Part shown: in pieces, positions 39,740 through 50,899 of the stretch | Layout of the letters: every line of letters begins with the position of its first letter | Position numbering within the stretch: the first letter of the stretch is position 1 | Origin: Ichthyosporea sp. XGB-2017a | Lineage: Eukaryota > Opisthokonta > Ichthyosporea | Length of the DNA: 64,000 nucleotides | Direction: 5' to 3' | NCBI GenBank assembly: GCA_002811675.1 | Contig: PDIM01010326.1 | Coordinates: 16,291 to 80,290, forward strand | Notes under the pieces: model-generated | Told to the model about the DNA's origin: nothing | Databases searched by the model: none | What the model saw: only the letters and a program-made list of their open reading frames with translations | Program-made: the position numbers and the translations under genes

Positions 39740-42118
39740 ATGCTAAGCCTGACTCCCTTTTGGAGAGGCTCATGCCCTCATGTGGCACCACTCTTTGGTA
39801 GGGTAAGTTTCACATATTTTATTGGGGTCATAGAAAACTATCACCGTTATTGATTGCCATTCTCATTTGCGTCTGCTCTTTGGTTTATAGTCAACAATTT
39901 TCTTCACAGGAAGTAGTAAACAAATCTTCCCCGTAAAAAGAAGCAACCTTTGGCGTTGGGGCCATTCAGATTCGCTTAGAAGTCCACTGAGAAGGGTAAG
40001 TTAAAGATTAAACACCCCGGCTTGTCTTCTTTTGTCCTACACCCTAGGGAAGAGCCCCTTGCTCTTGTAATATTTAATTGAATCTGTTATTGATGCTCTA
40101 ATTGTCTTTTGCAGTTTTGCTCTCAAGCCGACACCAAGGTTGGAGCTGTGAAAGAAAATGGGAAGAAATCTTTAACTCTGGGAGTTCCAAAGAAAAAATA
40201 TGCACTGAGTGAAACGTCAATCATCAGAAACATGGCAAAGTAGGTAGCATCTTGTATGGTGAGGGTGTGGAGTGGATTGTTTATTTACTAGCTTGTCTCA
40301 CATCAACTCATTATGTGACTTTTGCTTAACAGATATTTGTGGCCAAAAGACCCCCGCCTAAAGGCGCGAGTAGTTACTGCGATTTCTTTTCTAGTCTTTG
40401 CCAAAGTTCTGAATATACAGGTTCCTGCGATATTCAAGCACGGGATTGACATGCTCAACGGAGGCTATGGTGCGGGAACGGCGTATGCTACGGGGGAGGC
40501 CCTCGTACTTGCGGCTGGGTCTGTTATGATTGGGTATGGAATTGCTCGTGCGGGAGCATCGTTCTTTAGTGAAATGCGAAACGCAGTGTTCACAAAAGTG
40601 GCGCATGCATCTATTCGACGAGTAGCCAGATCCACTTTCCTACACCTGCTCTCGTTGGACTTATCCTTTCATTTGGGAAGGCAAACGGGCGCTATGTCAA
40701 GGGCGATTGATCGAGGAACCCGTGGTATAAACTTTGTTTTATCAGCAGCGTTGTTTAACATTGTGCCAACAGTTCTGGAAATATCAATGGTTGCAGGACT
40801 CCTTACTTACAACTACGGAGCGAAGTTTGCAATTCTTTCTACCACTTGTATTGCTGCCTATACTGTATTCACACTCTCGGTAACTCAATGGCGAACTAAT
40901 TTTCGAAAGGATATGAATAAGGCCGATAACGAAGGTGGAGCAAAAAGTGTAGATACACTTTTAAACTACGAGACAGTAAAGTACTTTAACAATGAGCAAT
41001 GGGAGGCGGATCGTTATGACAAGGTTCTTGCGAAATACGAAAAGGCGTCATTAAAAACGCACACTAGCTTGGCATTTCTGAACTTTGGACAAAATGCTAT
41101 ATTTTCAGCTAGTCTTGCGGGAATCATGTATCTGACAACAGATGGTATTGTTTCGGGGACATTGACAGTGGGTGATTTGGTCATGGTAAATGGTCTTCTT
41201 TTTCAACTGTCTTTCCCCCTGAATTTCTTAGGATCAGTGTATCGTGAAATAAGGCAAAGTTTGCAAGATATGAGAAATATGTTTGAACTTCTTAACAAGC
41301 ATCCTGGAATCTCAGATAATGCTAGCCATCCATTACTTGAAATTACTGCTGGGGAAGTGGAGTTTAACAATGTAGACTTTGGCTATGTTGCTGACCATAA
41401 TCTTTTGCAAAAGCTTAGCTTCACCGCTCGCCCAGGAAAGACTCTAGCCTTCGTAGGTGCAAGTGGTTGCGGCAAAAGCACAATATTGCGACTTCTGTTT
41501 AGATTCTATGACCCAGCAAGTGGTGCCATAAAGATTGATGGGCAAGATATTTCTCAATTGAATTTAGAAAGTGTGCGAAAACGCATTGGGGTGGTACCAC
41601 AGGACACTGTCCTGTTTAATGATACGATCATGTATAACATCCGATATGGAAATTTGAGGGCTACCGATGATGAAATATATGAAATCGCAAAGCGCTCAAA
41701 GATACATGATGTGATTATGCGCATGCCCAATGGCTATGACACCATAGTTGGTGAGCGTGGACTTAAACTTAGCGGGGGTGAAAAGCAAAGGGTGGCCATT
41801 GCAAGAGCACTTTTGAAAGATCCCGAAATTATCTTGTGCGATGAAGCGACATCTGCTCTGGATACTAATACTGAAAGACATATTTTAGCAACTCTTCGTG
41901 ACTTGTGCCGAGACAAAACTACGATCATGATTGCCCATCGGTTGGCCACAATCGTAGATGCTGATGATATCTTTGTTTTGGACAAAGGCAGTGTTGTGGA
42001 AAGGGGAACTCATCAAAGCCTTCTATCAGACCCTAATTCTAAATACCGCTCCTTATGGATGAGTCAGCAATCAAGCATGCACGATGCAGACTCCACAAGT
42101 CAAACCAATGAGAAATAA
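39740..42118 (+). CDS. ABCB7: Mitochondrial ABC half-transporter ABCB7/ATM1
   Basis: Four exons, 39740-39802, 39891-39995, 40115-40239 and 40333-42118, give 692 residues. All junctions are GT-AG and stay in frame. The first 60 residues are basic and free of acid ([24 protein letters not shown]), as expected of a mitochondrial presequence. [20 protein letters not shown] marks the ATM1/ABCB7 class. Six transmembrane helices are followed by the nucleotide-binding domain: Walker [10 protein letters not shown] near 473, the Q-loop [13 protein letters not shown], signature LSGGEKQR near 578, Walker [13 protein letters not shown] near 598, and IAHRL. The transporter exports a glutathione-linked sulfur compound needed for cytosolic Fe-S proteins. 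The stop lies inside AATAAA. Confidence 0.94.
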
Positions 42119-42309
42119 ACACGGAAATTGACCGCATCTTGTGTATGAGACCAATTTGGACACGACAGTACCTATGATGTTTTTTTATGGTGATAGCAGT
42201 GCGATATATGCACGGGAGAGAAGCTTTATTCTTATCAGCTTATTGTATTGAATAAAATGCAAATGGGTGCGTATTTAGTGGATGCAACACGAGGTCTGTA
42301 ATAGATACT

Positions 42310-43947
42310 TTAGCAACCAGAACCACCAATAAATTTGAGACATTGTGTAGAAGGCACAATAGTAAGCGCAATGCAGAGGGTGGCGTAAATCAAACAGGCA
42401 GTGACCAAGACAATGACAAGAATTGCGAGAAGTTTACTCGAGGGCTTATTGGCCAACGCACGCGCTTGTTCCTTTTGTTTGGGGAACAAGGGCATGACGA
42501 GCAAGCAACAGAGCATTAAGCAAGTAATGGAGAGTTGGTAGTACGACCATGACTCACGAAATTGGGTGGTGTCGGCTTTAATAGCTGCATTGGATAAGTG
42601 ATCAAAAGCGCTCATGAGCTGGTTGCTGAGAACGGTGACGAGAGGAATGCAAATATTGTGCACAGTGGAAAACAAACCAAAAACTAAAGCTTCGTGTCCT
42701 GGGGCGGCAATCTCAACCATAAAGAAGGAAGAGATGATAAAATTCATTCCATACGGTAACTGGTTAGTGGCAGAAAGAACAACGTAGAGCCAGCTATTAT
42801 GGCTGACATCCCAAACAAAGAGAAATACCAAATTCACCAAGAGAAGCTGAACAATGAAAGTTCCAATGAACATGTAAACCCAGTTGTATTTCAGTCCCCA
42901 TTTCTTGACTATCTGCATACCAATAAGAATGAGAACATATTGGAAGATATTATTCATATTGTTTTGAAAACTGTCCATTCCAAGGGTAATGGTAGCAAAG
43001 TTAACGTTGGTGTTGTTAGTAAAACCCATGAAAGTTTGGTTTACAATCATGAAAAACATTAGCTGGTAGATTGCTCTGTTCATTAGTATGTCTTTTAAAG
43101 ACTTCATCTCTCCGGTGAGTGTTCTCTTCACTTCCTGTTTAACATATCTTTCCTCGTCCATGCAAAAAAACAGAAATGGATATGCAGCAGCAGCAGCGCA
43201 AGCCAAAACCAAAAAGTTGTTGTTAATGCTCAATTCGAAGTCAAATGAACCGCTGTAGTAAGGTCCACTCATTCCCAGCGCAGCAATAACGAATGTTACC
43301 ATGGTTCCAATAAAGCGGGCACTGTACACCAAGGTCAAGGTCTTGCCTCGGGCACTTTCACTTTCTCTGTGGGAGAGATAACAGGTAAAGCCATCATTAG
43401 CACAATCCGCCATGACAGAGAAGAAATTTTGAACAGTCATTAAGCCCAAGATGGCTTCGATAGACAAAGATTCAGCTACAAATGCCAGTACAAAGGTAAT
43501 GGCAATGGAAACTCCACTGCCAAAAAGTTGGTAAAATTTTTTGCTATAGCCCAATACAGGACAGAAGTCAATAAAGAACCCGTAAAAGATTTTGTATGAC
43601 CAGAAGATTGTGATGAGCTGCTGGGAGCTGGTGTAAAAGGCAGAATCTTTGTGGTTAAGAATAATGACCAGGGGCTGAAGAAAACCAACCAGCCCAAGAA
43701 AGATGCCAACAATGTAATAAGAGCACGCGAGACCGAAATACTTCCTTGACCAGATGGTAGGACTTTTGCCATCAGCTGTTTGCACATGGCGAAATTCGTC
43801 GTCAACTTTCTCTTCGGTTGGATCAAATGTGGAAAACCCAGCCTCAGCTTCTTTAACCTTTGTGTCGAAATGGTTTTTGTTAACCGCTGCTATTTCACCA
43901 TCAAGGGTACAGCTAGCTCGAGATACACGGGCCAAGTTAGAATTCAT
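42310..43947 (-). CDS. BT1/folate-biopterin transporter family protein
   Basis: A single exon of 545 residues with about twelve hydrophobic helices and a charged N-terminus of 75 residues. WSRKYFGLACSYYIVGIFLGLVG opens the membrane region. IFWSYKIFYGFFIDFCPVLGYSKK is the helix 2/3 loop of the BT1 branch of the major facilitator superfamily. MADCANDGFTCYLSHRESESARGKT is a second family-like landmark. BT1 members carry pteridines or folate in trypanosomatids, plants and stramenopiles; the substrate here is not known. Codon use (many TTC, AAC, GGT) and a TATA box 161 bp upstream suggest strong expression. The C-terminus ends in a Gly/Cys-rich tail after a last helix. Its 3' end converges with ABCB7 (192 bp between stops). 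Confidence 0.8.
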   Translation of the reverse strand: MNSNLARVSRASCTLDGEIAAVNKNHFDTKVKEAEAGFSTFDPTEEKVDDEFRHVQTADGKSPTIWSRKYFGLACSYYIVGIFLGLVGFLQPLVIILNHKDSAFYTSSQQLITIFWSYKIFYGFFIDFCPVLGYSKKFYQLFGSGVSIAITFVLAFVAESLSIEAILGLMTVQNFFSVMADCANDGFTCYLSHRESESARGKTLTLVYSARFIGTMVTFVIAALGMSGPYYSGSFDFELSINNNFLVLACAAAAAYPFLFFCMDEERYVKQEVKRTLTGEMKSLKDILMNRAIYQLMFFMIVNQTFMGFTNNTNVNFATITLGMDSFQNNMNNIFQYVLILIGMQIVKKWGLKYNWVYMFIGTFIVQLLLVNLVFLFVWDVSHNSWLYVVLSATNQLPYGMNFIISSFFMVEIAAPGHEALVFGLFSTVHNICIPLVTVLSNQLMSAFDHLSNAAIKADTTQFRESWSYYQLSITCLMLCCLLVMPLFPKQKEQARALANKPSSKLLAILVIVLVTACLIYATLCIALTIVPSTQCLKFIGGSGC

Positions 43948-44107
43948 AATTTCGAGTGGTATTGAGGGTGCGAATATTTAACAGAGATAAAAACAAACGT
44001 CAAAAGTTTAAGATTTGTCAAGAGATTCGCAGCAAATCTTTTTATGAAACTATTGTTATTTGTTGTTTTTGTTGTTATTGTTGCTCTGTGCAGGATTTTC
44101 AGACCTG

Positions 44108-44115
44108 TATTTATA
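44108..44115 (-). promoter_or_regulatory. TATA box of the BT1-family gene
   Basis: TATAAATA on the minus strand (TATTTATA on plus), 161 bp upstream of ATG 43947. The same octamer, with similar spacing, precedes the small secreted gene at 9663-10019. Confidence 0.5.
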
Positions 44116-45913
44116 GTTGGAGCAGAGTATGTGTTCTTGAATGTAGAGCATTGTCAACGCCCAGCTGTGACTCTTTAATATAAACTATTCATAACAACAT
44201 GAAGCAGCCAGGCCATATATTGTATATATTATGAAAGGTATATAATATATCTGATACATTTATTTTTAGAAAGGATAAAATTACGTATATACGTGTACAG
44301 CTGAATATAATCGAGGTAACCAGTAAACCCTTCAGGGACCGAGCTCAGCGATTTGTGCAAGTCGGTCCGCGGTCCTTCAAAGACTCTCAGCGTATCTTGT
44401 CAGTCAAAAGGGCCTGTTTGAGTCGGGGCTGTCCATGGGAAACCACAGTTCTTGAATCGCGTCTTTGATCCGTGGATAATGATGGCCAGTAATTGTAGTG
44501 ACAGGACCCTCCCTCGACCCTAATACGACCCCATTGATCCGCAATGCTGGTTGAGACTCGCACAGGTTACAAACAGCAGCGGATATAAATAGCTGCAATA
44601 GTATCGAATCCCCGATCGATCGAGTTTTGATTATAAGCCACACGACTTGAATAAAGCTACAGCTATACATGCAGTGACAGCTACATAGTACACACTATGT
44701 ACTGTACTGCTGTGCAATATGCATAGCTAGTCTGTAGTACACTGTAAAGATAAAATGTTGAGACTCAGAACAGTCTCTAGTATGCATGAACAATCAGACA
44801 TGAGAATTGATACCGCTAATTTTAGAAATAAATAGACTGTAAGAGCTGAGACCCAATTTACGAGTTTTAGCTACTAAAATGTTGCAATAGAGAGGCTGAA
44901 CTAAGGGACAGATGGAGAGATGTCTTATCTCCGCATGGAGTTCCTCTAACTTGAAATACTATTAGTTAACTGTCATCCTCCTTATTCGAATTGAAAAAGG
45001 ACACGTCAATAGGGATAATCCGTATTTCTCTAGTCCCATTCAGTGCTTGTTGGTGCTTGTTTGGGTTCGAAGTGCATGCCCGGCTGTGTACCATTGCTTA
45101 ATATTTGGAATTAAGGTAACGAGAGCTCAATTTAAGTGTTTGAACTGTTGTGACCTGGAACATGGACATATCTTAAAGTTTCATATAGATTTTATTAAAC
45201 TTAGCCCTTAAGTTCAATGTCTTTTGACAATGATATTGCTTTAAAAATATCAAGCTAGACACACTTCTATTTACGGCATTCTGCTACTCTGCGAACGGTC
45301 AATGAATCCACTGGCTGTTGAACCAGATTTACTCTAAATGCAATATATGCATTTGTCCTCCTACTGCCTACTTGCGACAACATCAATGCCACTATGTTCT
45401 GTCCAAAAACAGTTTTTTCAAAGTATTAATGAAACGGCACACCGCACAGAGGCGAAAGTGCGAAACCTGAATTGAAACCGCCCATTCTGACTCATCTGTA
45501 AGTTGTAACCTCCAGAGACCGCTACTTGGTGTCTTACTCGAACTCATAATTATAAGAAACACTCCACACTTCCAGAGAAATGAAGTGTGCGCAGCAAAAG
45601 GGAAGACAAAAGGTAAAAACAGGATCGTTCGATCAGACTTGTGACTGTTATATGGAGAATAGAAAAGAGATCGACCAATCACAGAGAAAGCTAATTGGCA
45701 GATAGGCCAATCAGGCGTCAGGAGCTTCATTTACGTAGCTGATGATTGGCCCTTTGGATATATTAGGAAGGAAAGGGACTGAAACTTTAAATTACCGGTC
45801 ACAGTCCACCACATAGCAACCAGTTACTATAACACTCCATTATAAGAGGATCAAGTATTATGAACTCCTTAATTGGGGTGCCGGCCCTCGGGAAAGGTAG
45901 AAAATAGGATTTC
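44116..45913. other. Gene-poor region before the retroelement
   Basis: 1.8 kb with no credible gene. A locally GC-rich block lies at 44330-44560. A group of CCAAT/ATTGG boxes sits near 45676, 45690, 45707 and 45747, as in a promoter whose gene I cannot find. The minus-strand ORF at 45392-45730 overlaps these boxes and has no recognisable similarity. Confidence 0.45.
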
Positions 45914-46090
45914 TGTATATAATTTTAGGATTTTATATGGGAAGAAATTATATGTGGTATAACATTTATCCAATTAGGTATTAGGTTCTCACACTTAGAG
46001 GGTGTTTCATAATATTACTTAACGTCATGCTATGATGGCCTCATTACTTCATACTTAATTACTATCACTGGAGTGACTTCGATTATTGAG
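45914..46090 (+). mobile_element. Truncated LTR copy (Ty3/gypsy)
   Basis: Starts TGTATATAATTTTAGG and matches the LTR at 48215 for about 177 bp with only two visible mismatches. The match stops after ATTGAGCGA. It may be the 5' end of a second element or a truncated solo LTR. Confidence 0.75.
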
Positions 46091-46158
46091 CGATCCAAAG
46101 TGGGTAGCAAGACCATCAACATGTACAGAATATGAAGTAAACGATGAATTCCAATAGC

Positions 46159-46212
46159 ATATAATTTTAGGATTTTATATGGGAAGAAATTATATGTGGT
46201 ATAACATTTATC
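46159..46212 (+). mobile_element. Short LTR fragment
   Basis: A third copy of the LTR start (ATATAATTTTAGG to AACATTTATC), 54 bp. It is joined directly to the truncated 3' end of the minus-strand reverse transcriptase. Confidence 0.75.
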
Positions 46213-47313
46213 GTGGAATATGTGCACGAAAGAAATTTGTCATTCCTAGAAAGCTTTGTATGTCTTTCCCAGTCCTCAACTTCTTGTGGTTGTAAATTGA
46301 TTCAGCTTTCATAGGGTCAATAGCAATGCCTGCTGCACTAACAAGTCGTCCTAGCACACGTAGTCGTTTGAAACCAAAGTAACATTTCTTGATTCCAATT
46401 TTCAGCTTTGCCTTAGTCAGAGCCTCCAAGACCATCTTGACTACCCTTATGTGTTCCTCTACTGTGTCAGTAAAAACAACAATATCGTCGAGGTATGCCA
46501 TGCAATTTGGAATGCCCTGCAGGACCTTGTTAATGAGTCGAGAGAACAGACCAGGAACATGTTTCAAACCAAAGGGTGCCCTTTTATAGTGCCAACGTTC
46601 TCCCTTCCAGGTAAAAGAGAGTTTCTCAGCATGTTCAGGAAGTATAGGCATATGATGGAAGCCTCGGGTCAAGTCAATAAGAGAATAAATAGCAAAGCCA
46701 GAGCAAGCAGCAATCATAGTATTAGCATTCGTCAGGGGAAATAGCGTACAGAGTAGCATCAAATTTAACAGTCTAACGTCAATACACGGACGGGTCTCAG
46801 CCTCTTTAAAGTCAGCAGCAGTTAGTTCAGACCTATGTTTCTTGAAAACAGTATGAATCGCAGAATTCCATCTACAGTTGGGGTTAGATCTAGCAATCGT
46901 CCCATTGTCAGCGAGTTTCTGTAGTTCTGTATCCTTGCTCTTAAGAAACCTAGGATGGTTTTTGTACTGCTCTTGGTAGACAAATTTTCCTTCCGGTGTG
47001 TCGAGTCTCACTATTGCCTCTGGAAGAGGGCAATATCCATCATTTGGTAGCTGGTCCTGTAGTCAAAGGTTATGCTCAATAGCCTTTTGAATTCTTGACT
47101 GTTCTTCATGAGGCAAATTCGGGGATATCTTGCTATTATTGTTCACAAGCTCCCAGTCACGTTTTTCATTTTGTGATGATGGAACCAGTGCTGGTATACT
47201 CGTTAAGGTAATTGCAATACTTTCCATGATATCTCGACCAATCAGAAATTTAGAAGCCAGTGGGAATACTGCCAGGCTAGCGTTTTTTAGGGGTATATAT
47301 AGAGCCACATTTC
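46213..47313 (-). pseudogene. Ty3/gypsy protease-reverse transcriptase remnant
   Basis: Minus-strand reading carries the end of an aspartic protease domain (FLIGRDIMESIAI near 47210-47250), then a reverse transcriptase: IVRLDTPEGKFVYQEQY, LQKLADNGTIARS, SLIDLTRGFHHMPI, KRAPFGLKHVPGLFSRLI and the catalytic YLDDIVVFT near 46480-46510. A TGA at 47060-47062 breaks the frame, and RNase H and integrase are missing because the sequence ends at an LTR fragment. It is therefore a dead piece of a retrotransposon, and its 5' side is also cut off. Confidence 0.9.
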
Positions 47314-47380
47314 AAGTTTGGCAGATCAACCAAGTCCACAGAGTGAGTCTGAGAGTTATTGACGGGTGTGCGGATGGTGA

Positions 47381-48016
47381 TCAGACTTTCATGGTAGTAC
47401 TCCTATTGCTGTGATGTTTGCTCGTACTTTGAATGAGTTTGTTAACTACAACAACTTGCCTGAAGACAACTTGAAACCTGACGTTGAAATGCTTAACAAC
47501 CGAGTGACCGAGATGCGGAATGTAGTACGCGATGCTTTGAAACAAAAAATTGACGAAACGCTGAACAAGAGAGCTAGATACTACTCTAATGGAAGACTGA
47601 TTAAGAACGATGATTTGTTACCTGGCTCTGCTGTTCTGCTTTATGACAAGGAAGCTTCTTCCAAACTGGACCCAAAGTATTTTGGACCTTTCTCTATTAT
47701 TCGGAAGAACCGTGGTGGTGCTTATGTCTTGAAGGACTTGTACTCTAATGTCTTGGAAAGGAATATTCCGCGTTCCATGATAAAGCCAATTAACTCTGGT
47801 TTACTGAGAACTTTGGAAAGGAAGGAAATTGAAGCTGTTTTAAATGTGAAAAAGAACAGTTCTGGTCAGACTGAATACTTGGTTAAATTTAAATACCTTG
47901 GACCTAAGAACAACGCTTGGATACCTGACAAAGCTATTTCCAACAGGAAATTAATTGCTGAATACTGGGCGCGGTTACAACAAAAGAAGGTCTCTGAGAT
48001 AGGCTCTGGGAAATGA
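47381..48016 (+). pseudogene. Integrase C-terminus with chromodomain (Ty3/gypsy)
   Basis: Open from 47381 to TGA/TAA-bounded stop at 48016, with no ATG of its own. STPIAVMFARTLNEF matches the region after the integrase core. PGSAVLLYD and LDPKYFGPFSIIRK belong to the integrase C-terminal domain. IEAVLNVKKNSSGQTEYLVK and KYLGPKNNAWIP form a chromodomain, which identifies a chromovirus-type Ty3/gypsy element. The catalytic core is absent. It lies on the strand opposite to the adjacent protease/RT remnant, so the two are joined head to head rather than parts of one intact element. Confidence 0.88.
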
Positions 48017-48214
48017 ACTATTCTGGGTAAAGAATAGAATTTTGGGAATGGGAATAACTGGAATGTGGTATTACTAGTTTTTATGTAACTGGATAACTTT
48101 GAGTGTCACTTACTAATTGAAGGTAACTTGTGAAAATTTTTTATAGTAATAACTATCCTTGTTATTGTTTGTTTTAGTTAAAATATAATGAGTAGTTGCC
48201 TACTTGGGGACGGA

Positions 48215-48668
48215 TGTATATAATTTTAGGATTTTATATGGGAAGAAATTATATGTGGTATAACATTTATCCAATTAGGTATTCGGTTTTCACACTTAGA
48301 GGGTGTTTCATAATATTACTTAACGTCATGCTATGATGGCCTCATTACTTCATACTTAATTACTATCACTGGAGTGACTTCGATTATTGAGCGAAGCGCA
48401 GCGTAGCGTTTTTCTCTCATCAGCTCAGGCCCTTTTCGACGGTCAATTTTTTCGAGGATATATGATAAATGCAGCCTTCTGATTGGATAAAACCCCCATC
48501 CCCCCAAAATTATGCTTCTCAAAACTGGATCCCTTACACAAGCTTCGCTCGTCCACACTTGCTGTGCAGACTATTTGTATAAATAAACCTAAGTTTGGGT
48601 TTGGTAGGATATCTTTTCTCTATCAACACAACACTCGTACTTTTCTATTCAGATTTCTAAGTATAACA
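48215..48668 (+). mobile_element. Probable 3' LTR, 454 bp
   Basis: It begins TGTATATAATT after a purine-rich stretch (TTGGGGACGGA) and can be read to TAACA, giving TGT...ACA ends. It contains TATAAATAAA at 48578-48587, combining a TATA-like and a poly(A)-like signal. The right boundary is a proposal, because the assembly gap begins 23 bp later. Confidence 0.6.
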
Positions 48669-48691
48669 GGTGGTTTCGTGATTGTTTTTTT

Positions 48692-49617
48692 NNNNNNNNN
48701 NNNNNNNNNNNNNNNNNNNNNNNNNNNNNNNNNNNNNNNNNNNNNNNNNNNNNNNNNNNNNNNNNNNNNNNNNNNNNNNNNNNNNNNNNNNNNNNNNNNN
48801 NNNNNNNNNNNNNNNNNNNNNNNNNNNNNNNNNNNNNNNNNNNNNNNNNNNNNNNNNNNNNNNNNNNNNNNNNNNNNNNNNNNNNNNNNNNNNNNNNNNN
48901 NNNNNNNNNNNNNNNNNNNNNNNNNNNNNNNNNNNNNNNNNNNNNNNNNNNNNNNNNNNNNNNNNNNNNNNNNNNNNNNNNNNNNNNNNNNNNNNNNNNN
49001 NNNNNNNNNNNNNNNNNNNNNNNNNNNNNNNNNNNNNNNNNNNNNNNNNNNNNNNNNNNNNNNNNNNNNNNNNNNNNNNNNNNNNNNNNNNNNNNNNNNN
49101 NNNNNNNNNNNNNNNNNNNNNNNNNNNNNNNNNNNNNNNNNNNNNNNNNNNNNNNNNNNNNNNNNNNNNNNNNNNNNNNNNNNNNNNNNNNNNNNNNNNN
49201 NNNNNNNNNNNNNNNNNNNNNNNNNNNNNNNNNNNNNNNNNNNNNNNNNNNNNNNNNNNNNNNNNNNNNNNNNNNNNNNNNNNNNNNNNNNNNNNNNNNN
49301 NNNNNNNNNNNNNNNNNNNNNNNNNNNNNNNNNNNNNNNNNNNNNNNNNNNNNNNNNNNNNNNNNNNNNNNNNNNNNNNNNNNNNNNNNNNNNNNNNNNN
49401 NNNNNNNNNNNNNNNNNNNNNNNNNNNNNNNNNNNNNNNNNNNNNNNNNNNNNNNNNNNNNNNNNNNNNNNNNNNNNNNNNNNNNNNNNNNNNNNNNNNN
49501 NNNNNNNNNNNNNNNNNNNNNNNNNNNNNNNNNNNNNNNNNNNNNNNNNNNNNNNNNNNNNNNNNNNNNNNNNNNNNNNNNNNNNNNNNNNNNNNNNNNN
49601 NNNNNNNNNNNNNNNNN
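48692..49617. other. Assembly gap (926 N)
   Basis: A run of N. Long open frames spanning it are artefacts. GTTTCGTGATTGTT occurs on both sides (48673-48686 and 49697-49710), which suggests that a repeat or duplicated junction caused the gap. Confidence 0.98.
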
Positions 49618-50299
49618 TTGATTGCTAAAGGACTCACGCTAAATGCCTCCTTAGAGGACCCTTTCCTTTTATTCATTGGATACTTTACACTATAACGTTT
49701 CGTGATTGTTGCGATGGATGAAATGTAAAGCGACTAGCGAGGGACTGAGGGCGATGGGAATGCGAACTTTGAAGTACTTCTAAAATAAGCCAAACGCAAC
49801 CAAAAACCAGTGGGGGGGAGCAAAGAAAAGAAGAAAATGTTGGGGACATCTTGTCAATATTATTGGCGGAGAAACTCCAAAGTTGGCAAGTCTACTTACT
49901 TTCATGGAACACTTTACACTGATGATGTAGACTGTAGTACTGTAATTCTGGGGCGAATGATTCTACCAGTTAATACCACTGTAATAGGCGAAAAGGAATA
50001 CCAAGAGGCCTCCCCTAGGCCTGGCCATCACTTTTTTATTCTGCAGCTTATTTCTTATGATATTTCTGACAAGTTATAAATGTGTTCATTTCATTTCAAA
50101 TAGAACAAAAACATTGGGGTTGTGGAGAAGAAGTAACCCACAGCACATCAGTGGATCATAAGGATAACTATGAAGTGTAAAGCTGCAACGATACAGGTAT
50201 TACCACAATTTATTATCTAACTTAGTCTTTTCTTATCTGATTTCTGATTCTGATTTGATCAATTAACCATATAACTTTTGAAATAAGATTTGTTACGAA
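49618..50299. other. Region after the gap, no gene supported
   Basis: An 89-codon ORF (49810-50079) has no recognisable features. The last 100 bp are AT-rich and probably form the upstream region of the secreted gene at 50300. Confidence 0.45.
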
Positions 50300-50899
50300 A
50301 TGATGCGTGTGTTCATTTTAGTTTTTCTGGTTGGCTTTGCAGTATATTGCGATGCCCAGGGGTGTGATTCACTAAATTTCCCCGCAAAGTTTGATTCCAA
50401 TGCGGAGCAGGTAAAGGTACTACAGCCCTGCTTTAGTGGCGTGAAGGCGATTTATAAAAAGATCTACACCCAGAAGTTTTTTTACTCGCCATACCCGAAT
50501 GGGTACAACATCACCAAGTCACGGGAGGGACAAATGTTCTTCGTGCAACCGGGTGATGTAGTGATTGAAGACGATGAGGGCTACCAATGGTCCAACACAA
50601 AGGATAAGTTCCATAAATTGTACAAGGTGATCGAGGAGCCCAAAGGAAAAGAGGGGAAGGACCACAAGGGCATTGCAAAGACTGTACCTAGGCCTGGTGA
50701 CGGGGTGAGGTTTATAAAGTTGAAGAGAGACACGCCCTTGAGGAAGGTGTGGGCGTATAAAGGGACCCATAGTTTGGACTTCGATGTGAGTGTGGACTAT
50801 GTGACGCAGTACGATGCAATGGACTATGCTGTGATGAAGCACGGGGAGCTGGACAAAACTTACATTGTCCCTCCCGGATACTTCAGCGTGGTGCACTGA
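50300..50899 (+). CDS. Secreted orphan protein
   Basis: 199 residues with a clean signal peptide (MMRVFILVFLVGFAVYCDAQ). The mature protein has few cysteines, many Lys/Asp/Tyr, and motifs such as YSPYPNGYNITKS, FFVQPGDVVIEDDEGYQWS and YKGTHSLDFDVSVDYVTQYD that suggest a beta-rich fold. One N-glycosylation sequon (NIT) is present. The last residues are PPGYFSVVH. I do not recognise the family. It lies just upstream of the tandem secreted gene family but shares no visible sequence with it. Confidence 0.7.
   Translation: MMRVFILVFLVGFAVYCDAQGCDSLNFPAKFDSNAEQVKVLQPCFSGVKAIYKKIYTQKFFYSPYPNGYNITKSREGQMFFVQPGDVVIEDDEGYQWSNTKDKFHKLYKVIEEPKGKEGKDHKGIAKTVPRPGDGVRFIKLKRDTPLRKVWAYKGTHSLDFDVSVDYVTQYDAMDYAVMKHGELDKTYIVPPGYFSVVH

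Noticed and set aside
45392-45730. 112-codon minus-strand ORF
   Set aside because: It overlaps the CCAAT cluster and has no domain, signal peptide or similarity that I can see.
48483-49695. Long ORFs of 337-381 codons across the gap
   Set aside because: They consist almost wholly of N.
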